In this document: one piece after another, positions 8,677 through 17,172 of the stretch
How positions within the stretch are numbered: the first letter of the stretch is position 1
Layout of the letters: every line of letters begins with the position of its first letter
Source of the DNA: HXMU1428-3 sp965215715
Lineage (GTDB): Bacteria; Pseudomonadota; Alphaproteobacteria; Rhizobiales; HXMU1428-3
Assembly: GCA_965215715.1 (NCBI GenBank)
Contig: OZ244129.1
Location: 2,046,001-2,110,000 of the forward strand
Reading direction: 5' to 3'
DNA length: 64,000 nucleotides
Program-made: the position numbers and the translations under genes
Notes under the pieces: generated by a model
Databases searched by the model: none
Told to the model about the DNA's origin: nothing
The model's input: the letters and a program-made list of their open reading frames with translations, nothing else

Positions 8677-9642
8677 ATGACACAACCAAGTGATAACTGG
8701 TTTTGGGGTGTTGTTTTAAGTTTTTTCGGTTTGATTTTTGTTGGCGGCGTTTATGACTTTATCATTAGCGGTGATAAGGGCTATGAAGATCTTGCTGTCT
8801 ATTCTGACATGCCTTTGTCAGATGAGATCGACTTTCCATTTGAAAAGAGGGTAGAGCCTCAACTTTCTTCCTCTGATTTAAATATCAAAGATGGTCTGGG
8901 AAAAGAACAGAGACCTTTAATCACAGGGGCTCTTACTCATAAACCTTTGGACGAGATAAATGAAATTTTTGTCTCAACACAGCTTTCTTATATGAGTGCG
9001 CAGGACATTAAGCAAAGGTTGCTTAGCCGGGCTGTACAAAACAATCTTAAGCTTATTCCTGGAATGGCGGTTACCAACAAGATCCAATATATGAGCTATT
9101 TAGAGCGCAATGCTTGGCTAAAACGGTTTGAGGTTGGACCAGAACACGACCCTGAGTATACGCATTCTATTACAAGCTCGCGGGTTCTACTTGTTTCTCC
9201 AAAAATGAAACCAGTATCTGAGGGTGAAGGTGATGCTTCGTTAAAGCAATTTTCTGAGAATGCGAACCAGTTGTTGGGAGCAAGAGAGTGCGGTCAAATT
9301 ATTCGCTCTATGTTGTCAGATGGGCCGCTGCGCTTTTCTTCTGGGCTTTCTACGGTTAAGAAAACCTCTATCCTTAAGATACGTAAAATTGCTGATCAGC
9401 TGAAAAAATGTTCATTTGAAAAATTGGTTATAGAGGGACACACGGACAATCTTGGGCGCGCGAATCTTAACCAAAGGCTGAGTGAAAAGCGGGCTGCTCA
9501 AATCCGTCTCTTGCTAATGGCGAATGGGATTGAGCCAAGTAAAATTGACAGCGTTGGTTTTGGGGCATCTCAACCTTTGCGTCCCAATGATACGCTAGAA
9601 CACAGAGCACTTAACCGGCGGATTTCGATCAAACTGCAGTAA
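8677..9642 (+). CDS. OmpA-family protein with N-terminal membrane anchor (second copy)
   Basis: A 321-residue protein. Residues 8-30 form a hydrophobic segment (WGVVLSFFGLIFVGGVYDFI) without a clear cleavage site, so an inner-membrane anchor is likelier than a cleaved signal. A ~180-residue non-conserved region follows. The C-terminal ~110 residues are an OmpA/MotB domain with VIEGHTDNLGRANLNQRLSEKR and HRALNRRISIKLQ. It resembles the gene at 7588 in the C-terminal domain and in SYM(T/S)xQ and CGQ/CQV spacer motifs, suggesting duplication and divergence. An anchored OmpA domain suggests peptidoglycan binding from the inner membrane. Confidence 0.8.
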   Translation: MTQPSDNWFWGVVLSFFGLIFVGGVYDFIISGDKGYEDLAVYSDMPLSDEIDFPFEKRVEPQLSSSDLNIKDGLGKEQRPLITGALTHKPLDEINEIFVSTQLSYMSAQDIKQRLLSRAVQNNLKLIPGMAVTNKIQYMSYLERNAWLKRFEVGPEHDPEYTHSITSSRVLLVSPKMKPVSEGEGDASLKQFSENANQLLGARECGQIIRSMLSDGPLRFSSGLSTVKKTSILKIRKIADQLKKCSFEKLVIEGHTDNLGRANLNQRLSEKRAAQIRLLLMANGIEPSKIDSVGFGASQPLRPNDTLEHRALNRRISIKLQ

Positions 9643-9713
9643 GCTGAATTGCTTGGTACCGTTTTTTATACCCTTTTTACACATTGATTTTCTTGCCTTG
9701 CTTGATTAAAAAT

Positions 9714-9744
9714 AGGTCTGACTTGTTATAAACAAGTCAGACCT
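9714..9744. repeat. Perfect 14-bp inverted repeat with 3-base loop
   Basis: AGGTCTGACTTGTT, then ATA, then its exact reverse complement. It lies 70 bp after the OmpA stop. It could end transcription of that gene, but no T-run follows on the plus strand. The A-rich flank on its left would serve a minus-strand transcript instead. Confidence 0.7.
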
Positions 9745-9776
9745 AGAGCGTGTCGTATTTTATTGAATTCAAAGTC

Positions 9777-9907
9777 ACGCACTATCTTTTTGTAAAAGCC
9801 GTGTCTTTTGTCACAAAACCGGTATCCACTTTTGTGCGACACGCACTATCTTTTTGTTTGTGCGTGTCTTTTGTCACAAAACCGGTATCCACTTTTGTGC
9901 GACACGC
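9777..9907. repeat. REP-like palindrome, two tandem copies
   Basis: Two nearly identical ~63-bp units (9777-9840 and 9841-9903) stand head to tail, and a third truncated unit begins at 9904. Each contains a palindrome with arms GCGTGTC/GACACGC around a core reading ACAAAACCGGTATCCACTTT. Related single copies occur at 13412-13457 and 17059-17106. Palindromes with an AAAACCGG core are common dispersed repeats in Rhizobiales-type genomes. Confidence 0.8.
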
Positions 9908-9942
9908 ACTATTATTTTGAACCAGGTAAAAAGTAAGCTTCT

Positions 9943-10227
9943 ATGACCGTTAAAAAAATTATGAGTGCGACAAAGGGTGAATTTTTTCGCTCGTTAGAGC
10001 ATTTTGCGCCGGGCCGGGCGTTTGACAAAACACAAACCTCATTCTCGTTCCCAGCTGGTGAGGGACAGGCTGAAGTTTCTTATCGCCCGCTGCCTGATCG
10101 CCAAGTAACAGGGCTTTTGTCTTTACCACAACTGGAAGTTTCTATTGCGTTTGAGGGGGGCTCTGACCCGGCCCGCACAGCGTTTATTGACGCGTTTGAT
10201 TTGGCGTTTCGCCGTGGTGGCGGGTGA
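9943..10227 (+). CDS. Conserved hypothetical protein, 94 aa
   Basis: A small soluble protein with an alpha/beta look: KKIMSATKGEFFRSLEHFAPG at the start, QVTGLLSLPQLEVSIAF in the middle and a C-terminus ending in RTAFIDAFDLAFRRGGG. The end looks like a conserved family signature, but I cannot name the family. It converges with cobM, with an 11-bp gap, and follows REP repeats, so it is probably monocistronic. Codon use matches neighbours. No function is proposed. Confidence 0.65.
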   Translation: MTVKKIMSATKGEFFRSLEHFAPGRAFDKTQTSFSFPAGEGQAEVSYRPLPDRQVTGLLSLPQLEVSIAFEGGSDPARTAFIDAFDLAFRRGGG

Positions 10228-10238
10228 GGTGAATGCTT

Positions 10239-10997
10239 TTACTCGGCTGGCTTTAAATGCCGATTGTGGGTTTTATCATAAAGCGCGCTTTCACGAATTA
10301 GGTTTTGGTCAAGCGCTTGGCCGACAAATATAATCGCCCCACGCTCAATGTTGTGTGCCTTTACTTCTTCTTCTAAATTTTGCAACGTTGTTTTTATCAA
10401 TTTTTCATCTGGCCAACTGACCTTATAGGCAATGACCACTGGGCACTCTGCCCCATAATGAGGGATGAGGCTTTGCATGACCTGGTCCGTGTTTTTGGCT
10501 GATAAATGAATGGCCAGAGTGGCTTTTGATGCGCCCAGTTTGGCAAGCTGTTCGCCTTCAGGCATTTTGGACGCCCGCCTTGCTGTGCGGGTTAAAATAA
10601 GGGTTTGGCATATTTCTGGTAAGGTTAGCTCTTGGCCAAGGGCGGCGGCGGCGGCGGCAAAAGCTGGCACGCCGGGGACGATTTCATAATCAACTCCCAG
10701 ACTGTTTAAATGATGGACTTGCTCTGCAACCGCGCTGTAGAGGGCTGGGTCGCCTGAATGCAGGCGGGCAACGTCTTGTCCGTTTTCAAAAGCTTTGCGA
10801 ATGGCTTGGATGATTTCTTCCAAGCTTAAGGGCGCGGTGTTGATGACCTTGGCCGCGCCGGGGGCAAATTGCAGCACCTCTTTTGGCACCAGCGAGCCTG
10901 CATATAAAATCACCGGGCAGCGCTCAATGATCGCTTTGGCCCGCAGTGTTAAAAGGTCTGCTGCTCCAGGCCCTGCCCCGATGAAATAGACTGTCAT
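10239..10997 (-). CDS. cobM: Precorrin-4 C(11)-methyltransferase CobM
   Basis: A 252-residue SAM-dependent tetrapyrrole methylase. The SAM-binding FIGAGPGAADLLTLRA is at the N-terminus, ILYAGSLVP and ARLHSGDPALYSAVAEQ follow, and VPGVPAFAAAAAALG and LILTRTARRA complete the CobM pattern. It methylates C-11 of precorrin-4 in aerobic cobalamin synthesis. It stands alone here, with no other cob genes in the window, so the rest of the pathway must be elsewhere. No cobalamin riboswitch is evident upstream. Confidence 0.9.
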   Translation of the reverse strand: MTVYFIGAGPGAADLLTLRAKAIIERCPVILYAGSLVPKEVLQFAPGAAKVINTAPLSLEEIIQAIRKAFENGQDVARLHSGDPALYSAVAEQVHHLNSLGVDYEIVPGVPAFAAAAAALGQELTLPEICQTLILTRTARRASKMPEGEQLAKLGASKATLAIHLSAKNTDQVMQSLIPHYGAECPVVIAYKVSWPDEKLIKTTLQNLEEEVKAHNIERGAIIFVGQALDQNLIRESALYDKTHNRHLKPAE

Positions 10998-11096
10998 TTG
11001 TGTTTCTTTACATCTGATAGATTGTGCCAGGCGTCGCCTTAACTTCCATGCTTCAACTTTCGCATTTTACATTCACCATGGCAATTAAGGCAAGTT

Positions 11097-12206
11097 TTAG
11101 GCTGACTGTTGGTCTAGTTCCTTGATAATTGCAGAGCCCATATCTTGGGTTGAGACGAGTTCTTTGCCTTCTTGCATGATGTCGCCTGTACGCAGGCCTT
11201 TGTCTAAGACGTTGGCGATGGCGGTCTCGATCATGTCGGCTTCTTGGCCTAAATTGCATGAATAACGCAGGGCCATGGCAAAACTGGCAATCATGGCGAT
11301 GGGATTGGCTTTGCCTTGCCCGGCAATGTCTGGGGCTGAACCGTGCACGGGTTCGTACATGGCTTTTGTGCGGCCGTTTTCATCACTGGCCCCCAATGAG
11401 GCGGACGGCAACATGCCTAATGAACCGGTGAGCATGGCGGCTGCATCTGAGAGGATATCGCCAAATAAATTATCAGTTACAATAACATCAAATTGTTTGG
11501 GGGCGCGTACCAATTGCATGGCGCAATTGTCTGCCAAGATGTGCTCTAGAGTGACATCGCTAAAATCTTGAGCGTGAACATTGGTGACCACTTCATTCCA
11601 CAACACGCCGGATTTCATCACATTGCGTTTTTCAGCTGAATGCACGAGATTGCCACGCTTTCTGGCCAGGTCAAAGGCAACGCGGGCAATGCGGTCAATT
11701 TCATATGTTTCATAAAGTTGGGTGTCTACAGCACGTTTTTGGCCATTGCCAAGGTCTGTGATTTCTTTTGGCTCGCCAAAATAAACACCCCCGGTGAGCT
11801 CGCGCACGATCAAAATATCAAGCCCTTCAACCAGCTCTCGTTTCAGGCTTGAGCTTTCCGCCAGGGCCGGATAGCAAATGGCAGGACGCAGATTGGCAAA
11901 CAAGCCAAGGTCTTTGCGCAACCGCAATAGGCCAGCTTCTGGGCGCGCTTCATAGGGCACGTCATCCCATTTGGGGCCACCGACAGCGCCAAAGATGACC
12001 GCATCTGCCTTTTGGGCTATGTCCATTGTGGCGTCGGTAATCGCTTCACCATGGGCATCATAGGCGGCCCCGCCAACAAGGCTTTGCTCGGTGTTAAAGG
12101 TTACCGTGCCGCGTTCATTGAACCAGGAAATGATCCGGTCAACTTCAACCATAATTTCGGTGCCAATGCCATCACCTGGCAAGATGAGAAAATCAAACGT
12201 GCTCAT
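11097..12206 (-). CDS. leuB: 3-isopropylmalate dehydrogenase LeuB
   Basis: A 369-residue NAD-dependent decarboxylating dehydrogenase. It opens with LILPGDGIGTEIM. It carries GAVGGPKWD, the substrate-binding LRLRKDLGLFANLRP, and the NAD-loop GSAPDIAGQGKANP near the C-terminus. It oxidises 3-isopropylmalate to 2-oxoisocaproate precursor in leucine synthesis. The family's divalent-metal aspartates are in TDNLFGDILSDAAAML. It is transcribed leftward; leuD lies 2 kb away in the same direction with two unrelated genes between, so the leu genes are dispersed. Confidence 0.95.
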   Translation of the reverse strand: MSTFDFLILPGDGIGTEIMVEVDRIISWFNERGTVTFNTEQSLVGGAAYDAHGEAITDATMDIAQKADAVIFGAVGGPKWDDVPYEARPEAGLLRLRKDLGLFANLRPAICYPALAESSSLKRELVEGLDILIVRELTGGVYFGEPKEITDLGNGQKRAVDTQLYETYEIDRIARVAFDLARKRGNLVHSAEKRNVMKSGVLWNEVVTNVHAQDFSDVTLEHILADNCAMQLVRAPKQFDVIVTDNLFGDILSDAAAMLTGSLGMLPSASLGASDENGRTKAMYEPVHGSAPDIAGQGKANPIAMIASFAMALRYSCNLGQEADMIETAIANVLDKGLRTGDIMQEGKELVSTQDMGSAIIKELDQQSA

Positions 12207-12317
12207 AAAATTCTCTTAATCATTTGGATTTATGTTTTTTGATGTGCTTGCATAACCTTGCTTTTTCCATTTGGCAAGGCTTGCCTTTCCCTTCCTTGTC
12301 ATTGAAAGGAATTTTTG

Positions 12318-13319
12318 ATGCGCTTTTTTATGGTTTTTGGTCTCTTGTTTGCTTTTGCGCCCTTTTTTAACCTCACGGTTCAGGCGCAAGACAAGCTTTT
12401 GTTTTCAGCCCCGGTGGCGTGCAAGCCGTTTCAAGAGTGCGTCATTCAGCAATATGTGGACCTGGATCCGTCTTCACAAACCAAAGATTTTCACTGCGGA
12501 AAATCGACTTATGATGGGCATAAAGGCACTGATTTTCGTATAACCAATGCCAAAGCCTACCATCAAGGCATTGATGTGATTGCTGTGGCTGATGGCACCG
12601 TTTTGCGCATGCGCGATGGCATAAGAGATAAACTGATGGTCTCGGCCCGAGATAGCCTGGCTGTAAAGGGCAAGGAGTGTGGCAATGGGCTGGTGATTGA
12701 TCATGGGGACGGGTGGCAAAGCCAATATTGTCACTTAAAGCGCGGCTCCTTAAGCGTGAAACGAGGGCAGAAAGTTTACCGCGGAGACAAGTTGGGTCTT
12801 GTTGGGCTTTCTGGCAAAACACAGATGCCGCATGTGCACGTGACGTTTCGCTATCTGGGTAAAGTGGTGGATCCATTTTTAGGGCTTGAGCATACTGAAA
12901 ACAGTTGCGGTGTAAGCCCTGATGCGGTTTGGAGGGAGAGCGTATTGGCCGCGTTTCCCTATTTGGCCAGTCATATTTTAGAAGCTGGGTTTACCTCTCA
13001 CCTATTTCAATCTGGTAAGCGAGAAGCGCGCCTTTACAATGACCGGATTGAGCCGAGTTCTTCCAAATTGCTGTTCTTTGTCAGGTTGATGAATTTTAAA
13101 AAGGGCGACCAGTTGCAGCTTCAACTAAAAGGTCCAAAGGCCGTTTTGGCCGCCCGCACTTATGGCCCGCTGGATCGCGACAAGGCACGTTATGTTGCTA
13201 TAGTTGGGCGCAAACTTAAAGCAGCGCAATGGCCAGCTGGGCGTTATATCGGCCAAGCCATGATTATTCGCAATGGTAAGATTCTCAAACAGGAGACTAA
13301 AGTTTTGGACTTAAGGTAA
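12318..13319 (+). CDS. Secreted M23-family metallopeptidase
   Basis: A 333-residue exported protein with a signal peptide (hydrophobic FFMVFGLLFAFAPFFNLTVQA). The LytM/M23 zinc-peptidase domain (about 60-195) shows HKGTDF and MPHVHVTF, i.e. the H-x3-D and HxH zinc ligands, plus IDHGDGWQSQYCHL. Such enzymes cleave peptidoglycan cross-bridges or act as divisome activators. A ~130-residue C-terminal region after the peptidase is not recognised. Start: AAAGGA at 12305-12310 favours the ATG at 12318. Convergent with the Sel1 gene, sharing a bidirectional terminator. Confidence 0.85.
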   Translation: MRFFMVFGLLFAFAPFFNLTVQAQDKLLFSAPVACKPFQECVIQQYVDLDPSSQTKDFHCGKSTYDGHKGTDFRITNAKAYHQGIDVIAVADGTVLRMRDGIRDKLMVSARDSLAVKGKECGNGLVIDHGDGWQSQYCHLKRGSLSVKRGQKVYRGDKLGLVGLSGKTQMPHVHVTFRYLGKVVDPFLGLEHTENSCGVSPDAVWRESVLAAFPYLASHILEAGFTSHLFQSGKREARLYNDRIEPSSSKLLFFVRLMNFKKGDQLQLQLKGPKAVLAARTYGPLDRDKARYVAIVGRKLKAAQWPAGRYIGQAMIIRNGKILKQETKVLDLR

Positions 13320-13359
13320 TCTTGAAGTGCCAGGTCTCGTAAATAATGGTTCAATAAAA

Positions 13360-13390
13360 AAGGCCCTGAAAAAATTCAGGGCCTTTTCTT
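13360..13390. terminator. Bidirectional rho-independent terminator
   Basis: Stem AAGGCCCTGAA / TTCAGGGCCTT with an AAAA loop, T-rich after it on the plus strand and A-rich before it, which is a T-run for the minus strand. It lies between the convergent M23 and Sel1 genes. Confidence 0.9.
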
Positions 13391-13411
13391 ATTCTGACTG
13401 TAAATTTTTTG

Positions 13412-13457
13412 GCGTGTCTTTTTTCACAAAACCGGTGCCCACTCTTGTGCGACATGC
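13412..13457. repeat. REP-like palindrome, single diverged copy
   Basis: Same layout as the tandem pair at 9777-9907: GCGTGTC arm, CACAAAACCGGT core, TTGTGCGACATGC arm, with a few substitutions. It sits in the 3' region of the Sel1 gene. Confidence 0.75.
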
Positions 13458-13464
13458 ACGAGAA

Positions 13465-14055
13465 CTAGAATAGGTTTTGTTGGTCCAATTGGTCAGCATC
13501 TGGGGTGACAACATCAGGATTGTAATTGTTCTCCTGAAGTTCTTTGGCGTGAATGTCACCTTGTTCTGCCACCTCGTCAATAAGCTCTTTGCCAGCTTTT
13601 GCATCTCGTTTAACGCCATACCCTTTTAAAAGGGCCAAGCCATAATTATATTTGCCGATCGAATAGCCTTCTTGGGCCGATTCTTTGACCCAATCTGTTG
13701 CCGCTTTGGGATCCTTTTTTACGCCGTAACCGTTTTGGTGCATATATGACATCCAAACCTTTGATCCCTGATTGCCGTGCTTGGCGCAGTTTTTGAAAAT
13801 TTTCAGAGCGGTTTTGTGATCCCCTGATTTGGTTGCCAGATAACCCAATGAACAAACAAAATCATGGCCGCGCCTTAAATTGCGGTTCATGTTCTTAACG
13901 TAGTAGTTCATGGAAAGCTCTTCAGGATTTGTAACCCCATACTCATCCTCAATGAGAACTTTATCCTCTGCCTCTTCTGCCCGGGCTTGGCCGGTGAATA
14001 TAAGAAGCGAGAGAATTGCGGCCAAATGTATAGGTTTCAAAAGAATGGCTGGCAT
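13465..14055 (-). CDS. Sel1-repeat protein, secreted
   Basis: A 196-residue protein with a signal peptide (LAAILSLLIFTGQARAEE, cleavage after ARA). It has at least two Sel1-like repeats: GSKVWMSYMHQNGYGVKKDPKAA and SIGKYNYGLALLKGYGVKRDAKAG. Sel1 repeats form alpha-solenoid protein-binding surfaces, and periplasmic members often work in envelope maintenance or signalling. A cysteine pair in DFVCSLGYLA and FKNCAKHG could form a disulfide. The partner is unknown. It is monocistronic, with its terminator shared with the M23 gene. Confidence 0.8.
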   Translation of the reverse strand: MPAILLKPIHLAAILSLLIFTGQARAEEAEDKVLIEDEYGVTNPEELSMNYYVKNMNRNLRRGHDFVCSLGYLATKSGDHKTALKIFKNCAKHGNQGSKVWMSYMHQNGYGVKKDPKAATDWVKESAQEGYSIGKYNYGLALLKGYGVKRDAKAGKELIDEVAEQGDIHAKELQENNYNPDVVTPDADQLDQQNLF

Positions 14056-14237
14056 TATCTTTGAACTCCTGCTGGTTGAAATAGGATGTTCTATAATGCA
14101 AAATTTTGGGGCTAAAAACCAGTGCTAAATCTTAGCTAAAGTGTCAGAAAATTGTCATTTGGGTTAAGAAAATGTGAATTAAGACCTGCTAGGTCATGAT
14201 TTTTAACAATAAGAAACTGATATTTTATATCAATTTC

Positions 14238-14843
14238 TTATACCCAAGGCCGCTGCTCTGCTAATTTTTCTTCAAAACTTTCAATGTTTTCTTGCTTTTG
14301 CATGGTCAGGCCAATGTCATCAAGCCCTTGAAGCAAACAATGTTTGCGGAAGGGGTCTACCTCAAATGCAATGCTCCCACCATCTGGTCCTTTGATGGTT
14401 TGATTTTCTAAATCAATGGTTAGGCGGGCATTGGCACCGCGTTTGGCATCATCCATTAATTTATCAACATCTGCTTGAGGCAGTTTAATCGGCAAAATGC
14501 CGTTTTTAAAACAGTTGTTAAAAAAGATGTCTGCAAAGCTGGGCGCAATGACACAGCTAATGCCAAAGTCTTTAATGGCCCAAGGTGCGTGTTCGCGGCT
14601 GGAGCCACAACCGAAATTTTCACCCGTTACAAGAATTTTGGCATCGCGATATTGGGGCTTGTTCAAGACAAAGTCTTCAATTTCTGAGCCATCATCTTTA
14701 TAGCGCATTTCATCAAACAGATTGACGCCAAGGCCGGTTCTTTTGATTGTTTTTAAGAATTGCTTTGGAATGATCATATCTGTATCGATGTTGATCATTG
14801 GCAATGGGGCGGCAACACCTTCTAATGTGGTGAACTTGTCCAT
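14238..14843 (-). CDS. leuD: 3-isopropylmalate dehydratase small subunit LeuD
   Basis: A 201-residue swivel-domain subunit. It shows DKFTTLEGVAAPLPMINIDTDMIIPKQFLK at the start, GENFGCGSSREHAPWAIKDFG in the middle and FADIFFNNCFKNGILPIKL after it, all family signatures. With LeuC (not in the window) it isomerises 2- to 3-isopropylmalate. It is full length. The 282-bp upstream region holds a small palindrome, CACGTTTAACGTG (15029-15041), of unknown meaning. Confidence 0.95.
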   Translation of the reverse strand: MDKFTTLEGVAAPLPMINIDTDMIIPKQFLKTIKRTGLGVNLFDEMRYKDDGSEIEDFVLNKPQYRDAKILVTGENFGCGSSREHAPWAIKDFGISCVIAPSFADIFFNNCFKNGILPIKLPQADVDKLMDDAKRGANARLTIDLENQTIKGPDGGSIAFEVDPFRKHCLLQGLDDIGLTMQKQENIESFEEKLAEQRPWV

Positions 14844-15065
14844 TCATGGCTCCGATAACTGTGAATGATGAATTTTGACTCAACCGACTTGTCTTTATTT
14901 GCAGTTGGGTCTTTGTTTTGAGGATTGTTTTTTCATTTGTTGGACAAACTGTCAAGACCATAGGCCCTTGAAAGGTTGTAGATACTATTTTGCCTTTATG
15001 GACAAGCCCCACGTCTTTTTAAACGAAACACGTTTAACGTGCCCTTAAATCGCTGTTTAAGCCTG

Positions 15066-15101
15066 ACAAAAAAGCCAGCAATCTGAAACAAATTGCTGAC
15101 T
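15066..15101 (-). terminator. Rho-independent terminator of the P460 gene
   Basis: On the minus strand GTCAGCAAT pairs with ATTGCTGGC around a 9-base loop, followed by six Ts. It starts 25 bp after the cytochrome P460 stop. Confidence 0.85.
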
Positions 15102-15125
15102 TTCAAAATTGAACCTGAACAAAGT

Positions 15126-15641
15126 TTATTTTAAATGCTCAAAAGAAAACACATGATCTTTATCGGTTAAGGGCGCGTGGCATGCGCGGCATTTATTAAG
15201 ATCTTTTTTTGCGACAGACCCGTCTGTCTTGAACACAGCAAAGTCCCACTCACCATTTTTTAAATCTTTGGGCAGGTCTGCACCAAAGCCTTTGCGTTTT
15301 TCCATAACCGCAATCGCTGCAAGCTTGCTTCGAACACGCCGGCCAAGGTCACTTTCGATCACTTCGCCATCTTTGTCCTTTTTGGCTTTATAAACTTCCG
15401 CCGCGATCACAGAACCATAGGGAAGTTTGCCATCTTTTTCCATGCCCTTAACAGCTATGTCATTGGCAAAAATACGAATAACTTGGCCATCATTAGGAGA
15501 TAAACGATCGCCACTAAAATAGTTCTTGAATGATTGATAGTCTTTGGGAAATTTAATTTCATTCATTTTATGGCCATCAGCATTGGCAACCGATAGGCCC
15601 AACACCAAGCTGATAAAGCTTAGAATAATTATGCGCAGCAT
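15126..15641 (-). CDS. Cytochrome P460-family protein
   Basis: A 171-residue exported protein with a signal peptide (ILSFISLVLGLSVANA). The body fits the cytochrome P460 fold: YFSGDRLSPNDGQVIRIFAND, PYGSVIAAEVYKAKKD and NGEWDFAVF. A single c-type heme site, CRACHAPLTDKDHVFS, lies near the C-terminus (about residues 150-165). P460 proteins oxidise hydroxylamine or bind NO with a lysine-crosslinked heme. Whether this one keeps the cross-link Lys cannot be judged by eye. It is divergent from an HTH regulator with a cysteine-rich tail, suggesting redox or NO control. Confidence 0.82.
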   Translation of the reverse strand: MLRIIILSFISLVLGLSVANADGHKMNEIKFPKDYQSFKNYFSGDRLSPNDGQVIRIFANDIAVKGMEKDGKLPYGSVIAAEVYKAKKDKDGEVIESDLGRRVRSKLAAIAVMEKRKGFGADLPKDLKNGEWDFAVFKTDGSVAKKDLNKCRACHAPLTDKDHVFSFEHLK

Positions 15642-15732
15642 GAGAGTACTCTCCCCTTTTATAAAATTTGATATTTTGGTTTTACAACTGTACCATTTTT
15701 ATAATAACATCAATAAAGACAATTACAACTGT
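15642..15732. promoter_or_regulatory. Candidate operator region between P460 and its regulator
   Basis: Holds the palindrome GAGAGTACTCTC (15642-15653) abutting the P460 start codon, and two exact direct copies of TTACAACTGT (15682-15691 and 15723-15732) spaced 41 bp apart, about four helical turns. The spacing would put both on one face of the DNA. Function is inferred from position. Confidence 0.45.
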
Positions 15733-15861
15733 TTTAATTGTTTTAATGTATAAGTTCATTGGAAAACACGTTAAGGGTTAAACATAAGCTTGCCTTCATC
15801 CATCGGCTGAAACAAATGTATTTATCAAACAAATAGGCACATCAAATAAGCACACATATCT

Positions 15862-16464
15862 ATGACCACCAGAGAAAATTTACTAACTATATTGCGAGAG
15901 AACCCAAAAACCATCACAGAGCTGTCCAATGACCTTGGAGTGGCCCGGAACGCGGTTACAATTCAATTGGACCGTTTGGTAAGAGAAGGGATTGTCTTAA
16001 AAGGCGACATCCGCCAAGGCAGGAGTGCTGGCAAACCGGCACAAGAATATCAAATCGCGCCTGGGACCGAAGACCTCTACTCAACGGCCTATGTTCCCTT
16101 TATCCAAAGCTTCCTGGAAATTTTGCCAGAACATCTCAGCCCATTGGAGCGAAAGGTCTTGCTAGAAAAGGTTGGCAAGCATATGGCTGACCATGCCAAC
16201 ATCAATCCAAATCTTTCCTTTCAGGAAAAGCTGCAACAAGCGCTCGCCATTGTGAATGAACTGGGAGCAACAGCGGAATTAATCGAGGAAGATGATCAGT
16301 TCATTGTACGCAATATGAGCTGCCCTCTGGCCAGTGCTGTGCGCAAAGACCCTTGTGTCTGCCACTGCGTTGCCGCCTTTTTCCAAGCCGCCACGGGGGA
16401 AAAGACCACCGCTGGCTGTCATATTGGTGAAAAATTGATTTGCAGATATATTATTAAAAAATAA
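15862..16464 (+). CDS. Winged-helix transcriptional regulator with cysteine-rich C-terminus (SufR/COG2345-like)
   Basis: A 200-residue regulator. The N-terminal winged HTH (about 1-65) contains ITELSNDLGVARNAVTIQLDRLVREGIV. A helical middle follows. The C-terminal segment carries CPLASAVRKDPCVCHCVAAFF and GCHIGEKLICRY, five or more cysteines in the arrangement used by SufR-like repressors to bind an iron-sulfur cluster. I infer an Fe-S sensor that reads redox state, NO or iron. It is divergent from cytochrome P460, its most obvious target, and probably autoregulates. Confidence 0.75.
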   Translation: MTTRENLLTILRENPKTITELSNDLGVARNAVTIQLDRLVREGIVLKGDIRQGRSAGKPAQEYQIAPGTEDLYSTAYVPFIQSFLEILPEHLSPLERKVLLEKVGKHMADHANINPNLSFQEKLQQALAIVNELGATAELIEEDDQFIVRNMSCPLASAVRKDPCVCHCVAAFFQAATGEKTTAGCHIGEKLICRYIIKK

Positions 16465-16483
16465 TAAGATTAAAACGTCTCTT

Positions 16484-16993
16484 TTATTTTTTAACTTCCT
16501 TAAAGCAACGGCGCATTAATTTGCACCGCTGAGGCCCGGCTGAGTGCATTTCAGACGCCGGGGCTGACCAGATAAATTTACAAATTTGGTCTATGCCAGA
16601 TTTTCTCAGCCAACCGCGACGAACACCGCGCTTAATGGCAAAACAATCGGCAACGTCTTCATCTGGGCCACGAAATTGATGGGCACATTCGTGGGCAAAA
16701 ATCCATAATTTGACTTGCTTTGGTAAGCGTTTCAGCAATCGCGGGTTTAAGATAACAAACCCGTCAAAGGCACCGCCGAAATCATCTAATGTTGGGTCCA
16801 TCACCGTGGGGCGCCGGCCACAAATCATGCGGGTGCCATCTATTCTTAATTTGCCAGGGGCAATGATATGGGTGTTTTTAAGCCCACGGTCTTTAATATA
16901 TTGCTGGGGGGTGTATTTGTCTGCAGCTAGGCTGAGAGAACTTATTGATGTCATAAGCATGGATAAGCAAAAAAATGCGATGAACTTTTTCAC
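16484..16993 (-). CDS. Secreted protein with HExxH metalloprotease-like motif
   Basis: A 169-residue exported protein with a signal peptide (IAFFCLSMLMTSISSLSLA). WIFAHECAHQFRGPDEDVADCFAIKRG (about residues 97-123) has HExxH followed by an Asp 12 residues later, a gluzincin- or metzincin-like zinc site. Six cysteines outside the signal suggest disulfides. Similar small proteins are annotated only as hypothetical, and the substrate is unknown. Monocistronic by appearance. Confidence 0.65.
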   Translation of the reverse strand: MKKFIAFFCLSMLMTSISSLSLAADKYTPQQYIKDRGLKNTHIIAPGKLRIDGTRMICGRRPTVMDPTLDDFGGAFDGFVILNPRLLKRLPKQVKLWIFAHECAHQFRGPDEDVADCFAIKRGVRRGWLRKSGIDQICKFIWSAPASEMHSAGPQRCKLMRRCFKEVKK

Positions 16994-17043
16994 GATGGCC
17001 CCTTACCTTTTTTACAATGAGTTTTGCTACAAACTGACATTTA

Positions 17044-17106
17044 AAGCGTTCCTTTAAAAGCGTTCCTTTTCCCCCAAAACCGGTACCCCGTTTTGGGCGC
17101 AACGCT
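17044..17106. repeat. REP-like palindrome, variant form with partial copy
   Basis: 17059-17106 has arms AGCGTT/AACGCT around CCCAAAACCGGTACCCCGTTTTGGG; a second start of the same arm (AGCGTTCCTTT) lies at 17044-17054. It shares the AAAACCGGTA core with the elements at 9.8 and 13.4 kb but has different flanking arms. Confidence 0.75.
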
Positions 17107-17172
17107 CAATAACGTTACGATAATGAAGAGAAAATGCAATAGATTTTAATCATTTATAGCTGTAAAAAATTG

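Noticed and set aside
9714..9744. Perfect hairpin called as a terminator
   Set aside because: The stem is excellent but no T-run follows on the plus strand, so it is listed only as an inverted repeat.
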